DNA of 64,000 nt from Polynucleobacter rarus (GTDB taxonomy: Bacteria; Pseudomonadota; Gammaproteobacteria; Burkholderiales; Burkholderiaceae): NCBI RefSeq assembly GCF_003072505.1, contig NZ_NTGB01000001.1, forward strand, positions 2,157,955-2,221,954, written 5' to 3'. Below are positions 43,426 through 52,013 of the stretch, one piece after another. Made by a program: the position numbers and the translations under genes. The notes beneath the pieces are model-generated. The model searched no databases. It was not told the DNA's origin and saw only the letters and a program-made list of their open reading frames with translations. Every line of letters begins with the position of its first letter. Position 1 is the stretch's first letter.

Positions 43426-44655
43426 TTAAAAATAGGCCTGCCCCCTACCAACTGTTGGCTCCCATTCGTTATCGCACCAAGGACCGTCACCCTGTTCTTT
43501 GATATAAGCAATTTTCCCTTCCTCAGTTGGCTTATTGGTGCCATTGAAGAAACCTTGTAACCAATCAAAGACGTAGTCATGACAATCCATACCGCCTAGG
43601 TTTGAAATACTCCATAGCGGGTGATATTGGTTTTCAAAAACCCACATTTCTTTTGGCACTTTTAAATCTTCAAAGGCTTCAACCGCTTCTTCTAATGGGC
43701 ATAATGGATCAAACTCACCAGTGACTAACAAGGTTGGGCACTTAATTTTGTCCAAATGGCCGCGTACGGTCATGTTCTTTGCGACTTCTTCATCAAAGCG
43801 CTCTTCATCGTCATAGCCGGCCATATACATAAACATTTGTTTAAAGCGCGGTGAGGAGACGGTGAAAATGGTATTGTTCGGATTAAAACAGGCTACAGAA
43901 GAAACTACTACTGCAGCGCGGTGGTCATAGCTCGACAAGCGAAGTGACCAGTAACTTCCCATACTGATACCGTAAATCGCAATCTTATCGCCATCAATTT
44001 CAGGGCGCGTTTTGAGGTAAGAAATAACAGCAGCACCAGCGCGTTCGTAGTTATCACCCACCGCACGGATTTTTTGAATATTGGAATTACCTTGACCAGG
44101 GCCGTCCATCGCTAGGACATGAAAGCCTCTTTCAATGCCGATGTTATGGTAAGCCTTTGGAAATACTTCTTTAGTTTGATCCATCCCAGGTACATAAATA
44201 ACCACTGGCGCTTTACGGCGATCGGGTAACAAATGTAACAAGCAGGAAATCGTTTTACCATCGTCAAACTCTACTTCGACGCGTTCAATCGGGTAAGGCG
44301 CTGACTTGGTCCGCAAATCAACCATTTCAGATAACTTGCCATACAAATATTGCTTAACAGGATGGTCATCAAAATAGATGGGGTGCTGCGCCATACGATA
44401 CGCTTCAATCGCATGATCAAAGTGATAAGTCGCTGAAGAATGTGCACCACGTTCTTGAGCGAGTTTGGCGAGGCGCTCATGACGCTCACCTGCTTCACGC
44501 CAAATTTTTGGGTACATCCGGTAGTTACGAGCGCGCTTACCCGTTGGTACTTCAGCATCATCTCTTTCGAAATTTTGTACGCGACCACGCATATTGAGGG
44601 CGAGATCCAGCATCCATTGCTGATTATCTCGCTCGGTTCTGAGCTTTTTAATCAT
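43426..44655 (-). CDS. FrsA-like alpha/beta hydrolase
   Basis: 409 residues. N-terminal helical cap (about 1-135), core with VIYVPGMDQTKEV, MDGPGQGNSNIQ, nucleophile Ser in IYGISMGSYWSLR (about 229), acid in LLVTGEFDPLCPLE (about 322) and His in ENQYHPLWSI (about 350). Same fold as the gene at 34512 with little detailed identity. Ribosome site GGGGAC 4 bp before ATG. First gene of the long - strand operon that ends at 30322; diverges from the Bug receptor at 44753. The 97-bp divergent space should hold promoters for both. Confidence 0.87.
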   Translation of the reverse strand: MIKKLRTERDNQQWMLDLALNMRGRVQNFERDDAEVPTGKRARNYRMYPKIWREAGERHERLAKLAQERGAHSSATYHFDHAIEAYRMAQHPIYFDDHPVKQYLYGKLSEMVDLRTKSAPYPIERVEVEFDDGKTISCLLHLLPDRRKAPVVIYVPGMDQTKEVFPKAYHNIGIERGFHVLAMDGPGQGNSNIQKIRAVGDNYERAGAAVISYLKTRPEIDGDKIAIYGISMGSYWSLRLSSYDHRAAVVVSSVACFNPNNTIFTVSSPRFKQMFMYMAGYDDEERFDEEVAKNMTVRGHLDKIKCPTLLVTGEFDPLCPLEEAVEAFEDLKVPKEMWVFENQYHPLWSISNLGGMDCHDYVFDWLQGFFNGTNKPTEEGKIAYIKEQGDGPWCDNEWEPTVGRGQAYF

Positions 44656-44752
44656 TTTGTCCCCACAGTTTTAATAAAATCTTTTATAGTTTGTACTACA
44701 TTTTGAAATATTTATAAAAGACTTGTCAAGGTCTAATTTGGAGACTCCCGTT

Positions 44753-45775
44753 ATGAAACGCATTAAAACAGTATGTTTATCAAGCTTTTTTCTACATAAA
44801 TTTTTATTATTAAGCACTGTAATCTTGAGTGTTTTCGGTGGCTTAAGCGTCAATAGCTGGGCACAAGAATTTCCGAATCGTCCGATTAAATTTATTGTTC
44901 CTTTAGCACCGGGCGGAGCAACCGATACCGTTACCCGAATTGTGGCTAAACAAGTTTCACAAATTTTAAATAATCCGGTGATTGTTGAAAATCGGATTGG
45001 TGCGGGTGGGCTAATTGCAATGGAGTCTATGACGAAAGTTCCAGCAGATGGATATACCTTATTTGTCGGAAATTTATCAACTAATGCGCTCAATCAAACA
45101 GTGTTTGAGAAGAAAATGAAGTTCAAGCCTGAAGATGAGTTAACTGGTGTCTCGATTCTGGCAACTATTCCGCATATTTTAGTGAGTTCAGCTAAATTCG
45201 AACCCAAAACTTTTGCTGAGGCGATTACTTTTATTAAAAATCATCCACAAAAAGTCAACCACGCGTCACCTGGAGTTGGTTCTTACTCGATGATTGATAT
45301 GGTCACCCTCGAAAAAGCGGCAGGCTTAAATATGACGCATGTACCTTATAACGGCGGAGTTGGACAATTTTTAATTCCGATGATTAGTAATGATGTACAA
45401 ATCGCATTTATTAACGCCTCATCCGTCATCGAAATGATTCGGGCTGGCAACTTACGTGCTCTCGCTGTCACGACTGACAAGCGCTTGGCCGAGTTACCTA
45501 ATACCCCAACTATGAGCGAAGTCGGTTACCCAGGTATCGGCACGAATGCGTGGCAAGGTTTGTTTGCCCCGAAAAAAACGCCACCAGCGGTAGTTGCTAA
45601 AATACACGCAGCCGTTGTAGAAGCTTTAAAATCAGAGGAAGTAAAAGATGCCTTTAAGAAGCAGTTAATAATTCCGGTAAGTAGCAATTCTCCGGAAGAC
45701 TTTAATCTCTTTTTAAAGTCTGAAGTAACACGCTGGGCAAATATCGTCAAATCCATTCAATTACAAGTAGACTAG
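44753..45775 (+). CDS. Bug/TctC-family periplasmic receptor
   Basis: About 340 residues from the ATG at 44753, with GGAG 9 bp upstream; the frame is open to a TTG at 44723, but that part would precede the ribosome site. The Sec signal is long (KRIKTVCLSSFFLHK, then LLLSTVILSVFGGLSVNSWAQ). Loop VPLAPGGATDTVTRI, VENRIGAGGLIAME, HVPYNGGVGQFLIPMISNDV. First gene of a + strand trio with the SnoaL-like protein (8 bp later) and another Bug receptor. Confidence 0.92.
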   Translation: MKRIKTVCLSSFFLHKFLLLSTVILSVFGGLSVNSWAQEFPNRPIKFIVPLAPGGATDTVTRIVAKQVSQILNNPVIVENRIGAGGLIAMESMTKVPADGYTLFVGNLSTNALNQTVFEKKMKFKPEDELTGVSILATIPHILVSSAKFEPKTFAEAITFIKNHPQKVNHASPGVGSYSMIDMVTLEKAAGLNMTHVPYNGGVGQFLIPMISNDVQIAFINASSVIEMIRAGNLRALAVTTDKRLAELPNTPTMSEVGYPGIGTNAWQGLFAPKKTPPAVVAKIHAAVVEALKSEEVKDAFKKQLIIPVSSNSPEDFNLFLKSEVTRWANIVKSIQLQVD

Positions 45776-45783
45776 GGAATTTC

Positions 45784-46410
45784 ATGAGTACAAGTAACAA
45801 CGCTGCAAACGATTTAGAGCAATTATTAGATAAATTACGTATCCGCGAAGTAATCGAAAACTGGGTCGTATTTCGTGACTCCGGTAAATGGGAAGAGTTT
45901 AAGTCCGTTTGGCATAGCGATGGTGTGATGATGGCTACCTGGTTTCAAGGTCCGTTTGAAGAATTTATTAAAGTATCAATTGAGGGTTGGAATAAAGGCG
46001 TTAGCATTTTGCATTTCTTGGGTGGTAATTCTGTAGAATTATCTGCATCAGGAACGCGCGCTATTTCACAAACCAAAATGACAATTACTCAACGTGGTTT
46101 AGTTGATGGTTTTGAGTGTGACGTGGTTTGTACGGGAAGATTTTATGACTTCATGGAAAAACGTGAAGGCCGTTGGGGCGTGGTACTACGTCAACCAATT
46201 TATGAAAAAGATCGTATTAATCCACTAGATCCAAGTGCTAACTTTAAACTCGACCAAACATTACTGCAAAGCTTTCCTGAAGGCTATCGTCACTTGGCTT
46301 ATATCCAAACGAAGCTTGGCTTTAAAGTAAAAGAAGATATGCCCCAATTAAAGGGTGCTGCGGTTGAAGCTCTTTATCAGCGCGGGCGTGATTGGTTAAA
46401 TCATGCTTAA
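45784..46410 (+). CDS. SnoaL/NTF2-like protein
   Basis: 208 residues. N-terminal helix DLEQLLDKLRIREVIENWVVFRDSGKWEEF followed by VWHSDGVMMATWF, the pattern of SnoaL-like cone-shaped NTF2-fold proteins, which include dehydratases, isomerases and dioxygenase small subunits. The central Asp/His/Tyr pocket is plausible but no catalytic set is fixed. Residues about 130-205 extend the usual 130-150-residue domain. GGGAA precedes the ATG. It lies between two Bug receptors and its stop region overlaps the next one by 8 bp, a rare three-gene arrangement: receptor, small enzyme, receptor. Confidence 0.82.
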   Translation: MSTSNNAANDLEQLLDKLRIREVIENWVVFRDSGKWEEFKSVWHSDGVMMATWFQGPFEEFIKVSIEGWNKGVSILHFLGGNSVELSASGTRAISQTKMTITQRGLVDGFECDVVCTGRFYDFMEKREGRWGVVLRQPIYEKDRINPLDPSANFKLDQTLLQSFPEGYRHLAYIQTKLGFKVKEDMPQLKGAAVEALYQRGRDWLNHA

Positions 46411-47386
46411 GGCCAAAGTGAATCTTGTCATCACTGCGTTGTTGACCACTTTGGGGCTTTTAATCGCTCCAATGAGCTCAGCGCAAAACGTTTCTGACAA
46501 ACCACTGCGTATCATCGTACCTCAACCACCTGGTGGTGGTTTTGATTTTGTTGGTCGTGTTCTAGCCGATAAGATGGCTCCCCTAATTGGTCAATCGATT
46601 ATGGTGGAAAACAAAACTGGCGCAGGAACAGTGGTTGGGACAGATTATGTGGCAAAACTTCCGGCCGATGGATCAACGGCTTTAGTAGGTTCGATTTCTA
46701 ATATCGTCATGAATCCATGGCTCTATAAAAACCTTCCTTACGATCCGATTAAGGATTTTGAGCCAGTTGGATTTGCAATCAGCTATAGCTACACACTCAT
46801 TGGTCGTAAGGGTTTGCCGTTTAATACCCTACAAGGCTTAATCCAATATGCCAAAGAGAATCCAGGTAAGCTCACTTATGCTTCAGGTGGTAACGGTACA
46901 GGTCAACACGTCTTGCCAGCAGCATTATGGAATAAAGCTGGTGTTGATTTAGTTCACGTTCCTTATCGGGGCGCTCAACCAGCCTATACCGACCTATTAG
47001 GTGGTCGGGTTGACTTATTTTTTGACTTAGCACCAACCGCAAGACCGCATATTGAAGCTGGTAGCGTGGTCACCCTAGCAACCTCAGGAGCGAAACGCAA
47101 TCCGAACCTACCAAACGTTCCGACCATCATTGAAACGGGAGTTGCTAACGTTGAACTTGAATCTTGGTTTGGTTTATTTTTGCCCGCTAAAACACCTCCA
47201 GCAGCAATCAATGCGTGGCGTAGTGCAATGACGAAAGCCGCTAACCAAGCTGAAGTCAAAGAGCGTTTTGAAAAAGCAGGGGGGCATCCTACCTCACCTA
47301 GCGCGGAAGAAGTGAAAGCTATCATTGCCAAAGACTATGTGCGTTGGAAAAACCTGATTGCTGATGCAAATGTAAAAGCTGACTAA
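46403..47386 (+). CDS. Bug/TctC-family periplasmic receptor
   Basis: 327 residues; Sec signal MLKAKVNLVITALLTTLGLL, cleavage near PMSSAQ. Loop VPQPPGGGFDFVGRV has PF changed to PQ; then VENKTGAGTVVGTD and HVPYRGAQPAYTDLLGGRV. The start overlaps the SnoaL-like gene by 8 bp, so it is translationally coupled. A clear terminator follows at 47420, ending this + strand trio. Confidence 0.92.
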   Translation: MLKAKVNLVITALLTTLGLLIAPMSSAQNVSDKPLRIIVPQPPGGGFDFVGRVLADKMAPLIGQSIMVENKTGAGTVVGTDYVAKLPADGSTALVGSISNIVMNPWLYKNLPYDPIKDFEPVGFAISYSYTLIGRKGLPFNTLQGLIQYAKENPGKLTYASGGNGTGQHVLPAALWNKAGVDLVHVPYRGAQPAYTDLLGGRVDLFFDLAPTARPHIEAGSVVTLATSGAKRNPNLPNVPTIIETGVANVELESWFGLFLPAKTPPAAINAWRSAMTKAANQAEVKERFEKAGGHPTSPSAEEVKAIIAKDYVRWKNLIADANVKAD

Positions 47387-47419
47387 AGTAACTCACTTTT
47401 TTCATCGAAGTAATCATTA

Positions 47420-47466
47420 AAAGCAGAGAAGATTTTAGATTTTCTCTGCTTTATTCTTTTTAATCC
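47420..47466 (+). terminator. Rho-independent terminator
   Basis: AAAGCAGAGAA (47420-47430) pairs with TTCTCTGCTTT (47442-47452) around an 11-nt loop, followed by ATTCTTTTTAAT. It lies 34 bp after the Bug receptor stop and separates that trio from the CoA-transferase gene at 47548. Confidence 0.82.
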
Positions 47467-47547
47467 CACGTTGACAGCAGTAGTATTAGTAAATTTAATT
47501 GACTTCAATTTTGCTAAAATCAAAGCATTACTTTATAAGGCTTAATC

Positions 47548-48753
47548 ATGTCCAAACCATTGCTCCCTTATCACGATATTCGGGTTGTTGAATTTACACA
47601 TATGGTGATGGGTCCTACTTGCGGCATGGTGCTCGCTGATTTAGGCGCTGATGTGATCAAAGTCGAGCCGATTGAGGGTGATAAAACGCGTGAGCTATTA
47701 GGCTCTGGCGCAGGATTTTTCCCGATGTTTAATCGGAATAAAAAAAGTATTTCGGTAAATTTAAAAACACCTGAAGGCAAGAAGGTGGTTGAAGATCTGA
47801 TTGCTACAGCGGACGTCGTGATCGAAAATTTTAAAACGGGCACCATGAAAAAGCTAGGCCTTGATTATGAGACCCTGTCTAAAAAACACCCTCGCTTAAT
47901 TTATGTCACGAATAAAGGATTTTTACCTGGCCCGTATGATCATCGCACCGCGCTAGATGAAGTCGTTCAAATGATGGGTGGCCTGGCATATATGACAGGA
48001 CCGAAAGGAATGCCTCTACGTGCTGGGACCTCAGTCAATGACATGATGGGTGGTATTTTTGGGGCAATTGGTGTGATGGCCGCCCTTCGCAATCGTGATC
48101 GAACCGGACTTGGTGAAGAGATTCAGACTGGTTTATTTGAGAATAATGTCTTCTTAGTCGGACAACATATGTTGCAATATGCTGTTACTGGCAAAGCAGC
48201 AGACCCAATGCCAAATCGCCTTTCTTCGTGGAGCATTTACGATATTTTTGAAGTAAAAAATCAAGAACAGATTTTCTTGGGTGTTGTTACCGATACCCAA
48301 TGGGAAATTTTTTGCCGCGTATTTGGTTGGACAGATCTGCAGGCTGATACAAGGTACGCAACGAATAATCTCAGAGTAACAAACCGAGCAACATTAATCC
48401 CTGAATTAAGAGCAAGATTTGTGGATGTTGCTGCAGTAGATATTGCCAAAATCTTTGAAGATAATGGCTTACCTTACGCACCCATCACGAAACCTCAAGA
48501 ACTGTTTAATGATCCTCATCTCTTAGCAACGGGTGGTATCGCTAAGATTGAAATACCGAATGGTATAAATTCAGGATCTGTTACTCACACGCCTTTATTG
48601 CCCTTAACCATTGGTGGACAACGCTTAGGGATTCGGTTGGATCCGCCCTATCAGGGAGCGCACACCAAAGAGATTTTGTCTGAACTGGGTTTGTCACAAG
48701 CCACTATTGATGAATTGATTGCCAAAGGCATTATGGTGGCAAGTGATAAATAG
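47548..48753 (+). CDS. CaiB/BaiF-family (type III) CoA-transferase
   Basis: 401 residues. IRVVEFTHMVMGPTCGMVLADLGADVIKVEP at the N-terminus, MFNRNKKSISVNLK, and the catalytic Asp in RAGTSVNDMMGGI (Asp165). Distinct from the transferase at 32209 (low detailed similarity), so the two act on different acids. AAGG lies 8 bp before the ATG. No lyase or hydratase follows; the only co-directional neighbour is a ParS/MbcA-like protein whose start overlaps the 3' end. The terminator at 47420 makes it a separate transcription unit. Confidence 0.92.
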   Translation: MSKPLLPYHDIRVVEFTHMVMGPTCGMVLADLGADVIKVEPIEGDKTRELLGSGAGFFPMFNRNKKSISVNLKTPEGKKVVEDLIATADVVIENFKTGTMKKLGLDYETLSKKHPRLIYVTNKGFLPGPYDHRTALDEVVQMMGGLAYMTGPKGMPLRAGTSVNDMMGGIFGAIGVMAALRNRDRTGLGEEIQTGLFENNVFLVGQHMLQYAVTGKAADPMPNRLSSWSIYDIFEVKNQEQIFLGVVTDTQWEIFCRVFGWTDLQADTRYATNNLRVTNRATLIPELRARFVDVAAVDIAKIFEDNGLPYAPITKPQELFNDPHLLATGGIAKIEIPNGINSGSVTHTPLLPLTIGGQRLGIRLDPPYQGAHTKEILSELGLSQATIDELIAKGIMVASDK

Positions 48754-49126
48754 TAAAACAGAAATAGACCGAAGTGCTTTAGCTAAAATGGTCATTCAAT
48801 TACTTGATCATTGGAACTTGCCTACCGAGGATCAGCTTACATTGCTGGGTCTCCCCCCAACTAATAAATCTGCCCTCAATCGGTATCGCCAAGGAGAACC
48901 AATTGGTGTTGAGGTGGATCAATATGCTCGGGTTGGTCACCTTCTGACAATCCATAAAAGTCTAAGAATTTTGTTCCCGAACAATAAGGCTGATCTTTAT
49001 GGTTGGATTAAATCGAAGAATAAAACCTTTGAAAACCTAACTCCCGTCGAAATAATTAAAGAATTTGGGTTTACAGGATTACTAATGGTTCGCTCTTACT
49101 TAGAACTTAAAGTCGGTAAGATTTAA
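48743..49126 (+). CDS. Xre/MbcA/ParS-like antitoxin-domain protein, toxin partner absent
   Basis: About 127 residues from the GTG at 48743 (overlapping the CoA-transferase by 11 bp); a TTG at 48719 is also open. It has two parts: a short N-terminal HTH-like segment (LTLLGLPPTNKSALNRYRQGEPIG, about 25-50) and the C-terminal DUF2384 (toxin-binding) segment LFPNNKADLYGWIKSKNKTFENLTPVEIIKEFG. Such proteins normally pair with a RES-domain NAD-degrading toxin encoded directly downstream. Here the next gene is convergent, so no toxin is present. It could act as a repressor of its own or of the CoA-transferase transcript. Confidence 0.78.
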   Translation: MINSKTEIDRSALAKMVIQLLDHWNLPTEDQLTLLGLPPTNKSALNRYRQGEPIGVEVDQYARVGHLLTIHKSLRILFPNNKADLYGWIKSKNKTFENLTPVEIIKEFGFTGLLMVRSYLELKVGKI

Positions 49127-49160
49127 AAGTCTATTAAATAATTAAGAAACTTAACCAGCA

Positions 49161-50057
49161 TCAAAAGTCATAGAGCAATGCTGGTGTATCCACTAAAACT
49201 TGTTGTAAAAGTTCAGGTGTATTTAGTACTTCACCCAGCAAATTCAAGAGATGACCATCATTCGGTAATTTCTCTTGATCAAAGTAATTAATGTGAGGCC
49301 AATCGGTACCCCATACTAATTGCTTTGGGTTGGCGTCAACAAGAGCTTGCATGAATGGTAGGGCGTCAATAAAACCTTTTGAGGCGGTCCCGATTCGATC
49401 AGCCCCAGAAATCTTACAATAAGCTTGACCAGTTTTTAGCAAGTCGCATAAAAATAAAAAGCCTGGATCAGTAATCCCTCTAGCCGTTTCCATCCGTCCC
49501 ATATGATCCACGATCAACGGAAGTTGTAGGGCCGATAAACGAGGCATCAAACGAGGTAAATCTGGCGCATAAATCCAAATTTGCGCATGCCAGCCACGAC
49601 TTCGCATCCGCGGTGCTAAAGCTTCTAAGGTTTCAAGGCCAATGCCGTTGCGATACATCGCGTGACCACCAACTTGTAATAAGTTGACTCTCACTCCTCT
49701 AACACCTAAAGCATGCATCTGATCTAATTCGGCGTCCGTAATATTAGGATCCGGAACCACCACGCCACGTAGACGATCAGGATAAGCTTTGAGCGCGTCT
49801 AAGGTTGAACCATTATTCGTACCACAAACACTTGCGGTCACGACAACGCCTCTGGTTAAACCAAGGTGATCTAAATGCGCCACAAATTGCTCAGGCAAAA
49901 ACTCTGCAGCAGGGGTGTAACTGCGATCATCCGCTAAAGGATATTTAGCATATGGGCCAAACGTATGAACGTGACTATCGCAGGCAAGTTTCGGTATTTG
50001 TAAAGTTACGGGTTGATACGCAGATAGTGGGATGGCCGGTAAACATACTTTAGTCAT
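49161..50057 (-). CDS. Amidohydrolase 2-family lactonase (2-pyrone-4,6-dicarboxylate hydrolase-like)
   Basis: 298-residue TIM-barrel protein without signal peptide. Metal site CDSHVHTFGP (His29, His31), VVVPDPNITDAEL, GVRGVRVNL, LPLIVDHMGR (His) and WGTDWPH (Asp) follow the order of LigI-type PDC lactonase and related sugar lactonases. GGAG lies 5 bp before the ATG. It follows the Bug receptor by 2 bp, so receptor and hydrolase form a pair: probably uptake and ring opening of a lactone or hydrolysis of a dicarboxylate. Convergent with the ParS-like gene. Confidence 0.87.
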   Translation of the reverse strand: MTKVCLPAIPLSAYQPVTLQIPKLACDSHVHTFGPYAKYPLADDRSYTPAAEFLPEQFVAHLDHLGLTRGVVVTASVCGTNNGSTLDALKAYPDRLRGVVVPDPNITDAELDQMHALGVRGVRVNLLQVGGHAMYRNGIGLETLEALAPRMRSRGWHAQIWIYAPDLPRLMPRLSALQLPLIVDHMGRMETARGITDPGFLFLCDLLKTGQAYCKISGADRIGTASKGFIDALPFMQALVDANPKQLVWGTDWPHINYFDQEKLPNDGHLLNLLGEVLNTPELLQQVLVDTPALLYDF

Positions 50058-50059
50058 TA

Positions 50060-51079
50060 TTACTCCGCTTTAATTTTTCCAGAAAGGGCTAGTTTTTTTG
50101 AGTTGGCTGATTCTTTAGCAATCATTTCTTGCCAGGCAGCAGGACTTGAATACAGCGCAGTACTGCCGATCGATTTCATTCTTTTTAAGAAATCTTCTTC
50201 TTTAGTTACTTGGCCAATTGCCGCATTGAGTTTTTGAATAATTTCAGGTGGTGTGCCACTCGGCGCTAAGATGCCCGTAGTAGTTCCCATCTCTAAATCA
50301 ATTTGCGTTTGCTCAACCAAGGTTGGAACGTCTGGAAAGTTACCATCACGGTTTCTCGCGAGTACAGCGAGTACTTTTAATTGACCGCCATCGATAAACG
50401 GCTTTGAGCTGGTAATTTGATCCACTACAAAATCTAACTGGCCTCCAATTAAATCAGTTAATGCAGGCGCTGATCCTTTGTAGGGAATCACATTAAATTG
50501 CAATTTTGCCACTTCTTCGATATTCAGAATCGACATATGATTAGAAGTACCAGGACCGGAATGGCCAACACTGACTTTGCCAGGTGACTTCGTTGCCATG
50601 GCAATCAAATCTTTAGCTGAGTTAAATCGTGTGTCATTTTTACGAACCACAATCATTAGTGGAGAAAAAGCAACCGCACTAATCGGTGCAAAGTTTTCTA
50701 ATTGATAGCTGGTCTTGATTAAATGCGGCAGAGTACCGATGGTATTGGTGGTTGCCACAATTAAGGTATAACCATCCGCAGGAGCTTTTGCAACATAGCT
50801 ACTAGCAATCGCACCACCCGCCCCAGCACGGTTCTCAACCACGACCGACTGTCCTAAAATTTTGGATAACCCAGGGGCTATGGTTCGACCAATAATATCT
50901 AAATTACCGCCTGGTGCAAACGGAATTTCTAAGTTAATACTTTTATTTGGATAGCTACTATTGGCAGTTTGTGTAAAGCCTAAACTTGGTATGAGACAGA
51001 TGCCTAAAACAGCAATGAGTAGGCTTTTTATGTTGAATTTGCTATCGAAATACTTCTGCAGCAGCTGACTGATTTGCAT
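50060..51079 (-). CDS. Bug/TctC-family periplasmic receptor
   Basis: 339 residues; Sec signal about 1-37 (FNIKSLLIAVLGICLIPSLG, FTQ). Loop IPFAPGGNLDIIGRT, VENRAGAGGAIASS, VIPYKGSAPALTDLIGGQL. Ribosome site GGGAG 6 bp before the ATG. Forms a two-gene unit with the lactonase-like amidohydrolase; the hairpin at 51120 probably separates it from the aldolase gene upstream. Confidence 0.92.
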   Translation of the reverse strand: MQISQLLQKYFDSKFNIKSLLIAVLGICLIPSLGFTQTANSSYPNKSINLEIPFAPGGNLDIIGRTIAPGLSKILGQSVVVENRAGAGGAIASSYVAKAPADGYTLIVATTNTIGTLPHLIKTSYQLENFAPISAVAFSPLMIVVRKNDTRFNSAKDLIAMATKSPGKVSVGHSGPGTSNHMSILNIEEVAKLQFNVIPYKGSAPALTDLIGGQLDFVVDQITSSKPFIDGGQLKVLAVLARNRDGNFPDVPTLVEQTQIDLEMGTTTGILAPSGTPPEIIQKLNAAIGQVTKEEDFLKRMKSIGSTALYSSPAAWQEMIAKESANSKKLALSGKIKAE

Positions 51080-51119
51080 ACGATCTCCCTCTTTATTTTT
51101 TTAGTATCAGATTAAAACG

Positions 51120-51146
51120 GACAAGCTCACGAAGCATGAACTTGTC
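51120..51146 (-). terminator. Hairpin after the class II aldolase gene
   Basis: GACAAG-c-TC (51120-51128) pairs with GA-a-CTTGTC (51138-51146), one mismatch, 9-nt loop. On the - strand it follows the aldolase stop by 22 bp and is followed by CGTTTTAATC, a short U-run. A moderately strong intrinsic terminator. Confidence 0.55.
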
Positions 51147-51167
51147 ACAATAAAAGGCGACTTCCGA

Positions 51168-51962
51168 CTACTCTCTAAAACTCGAATCCATCCGATCTAA
51201 GAAACGCAGCATTCCAGGCCACTCCATCACCCCGTATGGACGACGGGTTTTTGGTTGATAGTTCATATAGGTTTCGTCTAGTACTTTCTGCGATACTTTT
51301 TGTAATGGGGAATTACAAGCCATTGCAGCTAACTGCGCTTTACAAGACAGTTCTAAGCGGTGCATCCAATTAAACGCCTCACCAACAGTCGCGCCACAAG
51401 TAAGTAAGCCATGATTGCGCAAAATTAAGGCTTCAGAATCCCCTAAATCTTTCACTAAGCTTTCTTGCTCATCGAGGTTGAGTACTACGCCCATATAGTC
51501 GTGATAACTAATTTTCAAAAAACGCATAGAGGTTTGGTTCAAAGGAAGTAAACCCATCTCTAATGAAGAAATCGCCATACCAGGCCAACTGTGGGTATGA
51601 ATCACGCAATTGACTTCTGGGCGCGCTTTATGAATCGCGCTATGCAAAATGTAACCCGGAATATTAATCCCATACTGCAAATCACCAAAATCTGGTTTAG
51701 TTAAGATCTTTCCTTCATGATCAATTTTATATAAAGAAGAAGCTGTCATTTCTTCATACATCAAGCCATACGCATTGGTTAAAAAAGCATCTTCTTCACC
51801 CGGCACTCGCAGAGTAATATGATTGGCCATCATGTCAGACATGCCGTAATGCGCCACAAGTCGGTAACAGGCAGCGAGATTCACGCGTGCCTCCCATTCC
51901 TGCGGACTTACCTCATCCTTGAGAGAGCGCACATATAATTTTCCGTTGGTATTTGTTGTCAT
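51168..51962 (-). CDS. Class II aldolase/adducin-family protein
   Basis: 264 residues. CYRLVAHYGMSDMMANHITLRVPG (about 31-54), then the Zn-binding VNCVIHTHSWPG (His-Thr-His about 121-123), and the later His in LRNHGLLTCG (about 183). The family includes fuculose-phosphate and ribulose-phosphate aldolases, and also decarboxylases and dehydratases acting on aromatic or short hydroxy-acids. AAGGAG lies 8 bp before the ATG. It is co-directional with the acyl-CoA synthetase gene, 51 bp downstream of it, and ends the operon at the hairpin. In this setting the substrate is more likely a hydroxy-acid than a phosphosugar. Confidence 0.88.
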   Translation of the reverse strand: MTTNTNGKLYVRSLKDEVSPQEWEARVNLAACYRLVAHYGMSDMMANHITLRVPGEEDAFLTNAYGLMYEEMTASSLYKIDHEGKILTKPDFGDLQYGINIPGYILHSAIHKARPEVNCVIHTHSWPGMAISSLEMGLLPLNQTSMRFLKISYHDYMGVVLNLDEQESLVKDLGDSEALILRNHGLLTCGATVGEAFNWMHRLELSCKAQLAAMACNSPLQKVSQKVLDETYMNYQPKTRRPYGVMEWPGMLRFLDRMDSSFRE

Positions 51963-52013
51963 TGATGTCTCCTTTTCTAATTACTTGTTATCATATTTGA
52001 TTATTGATCTATT

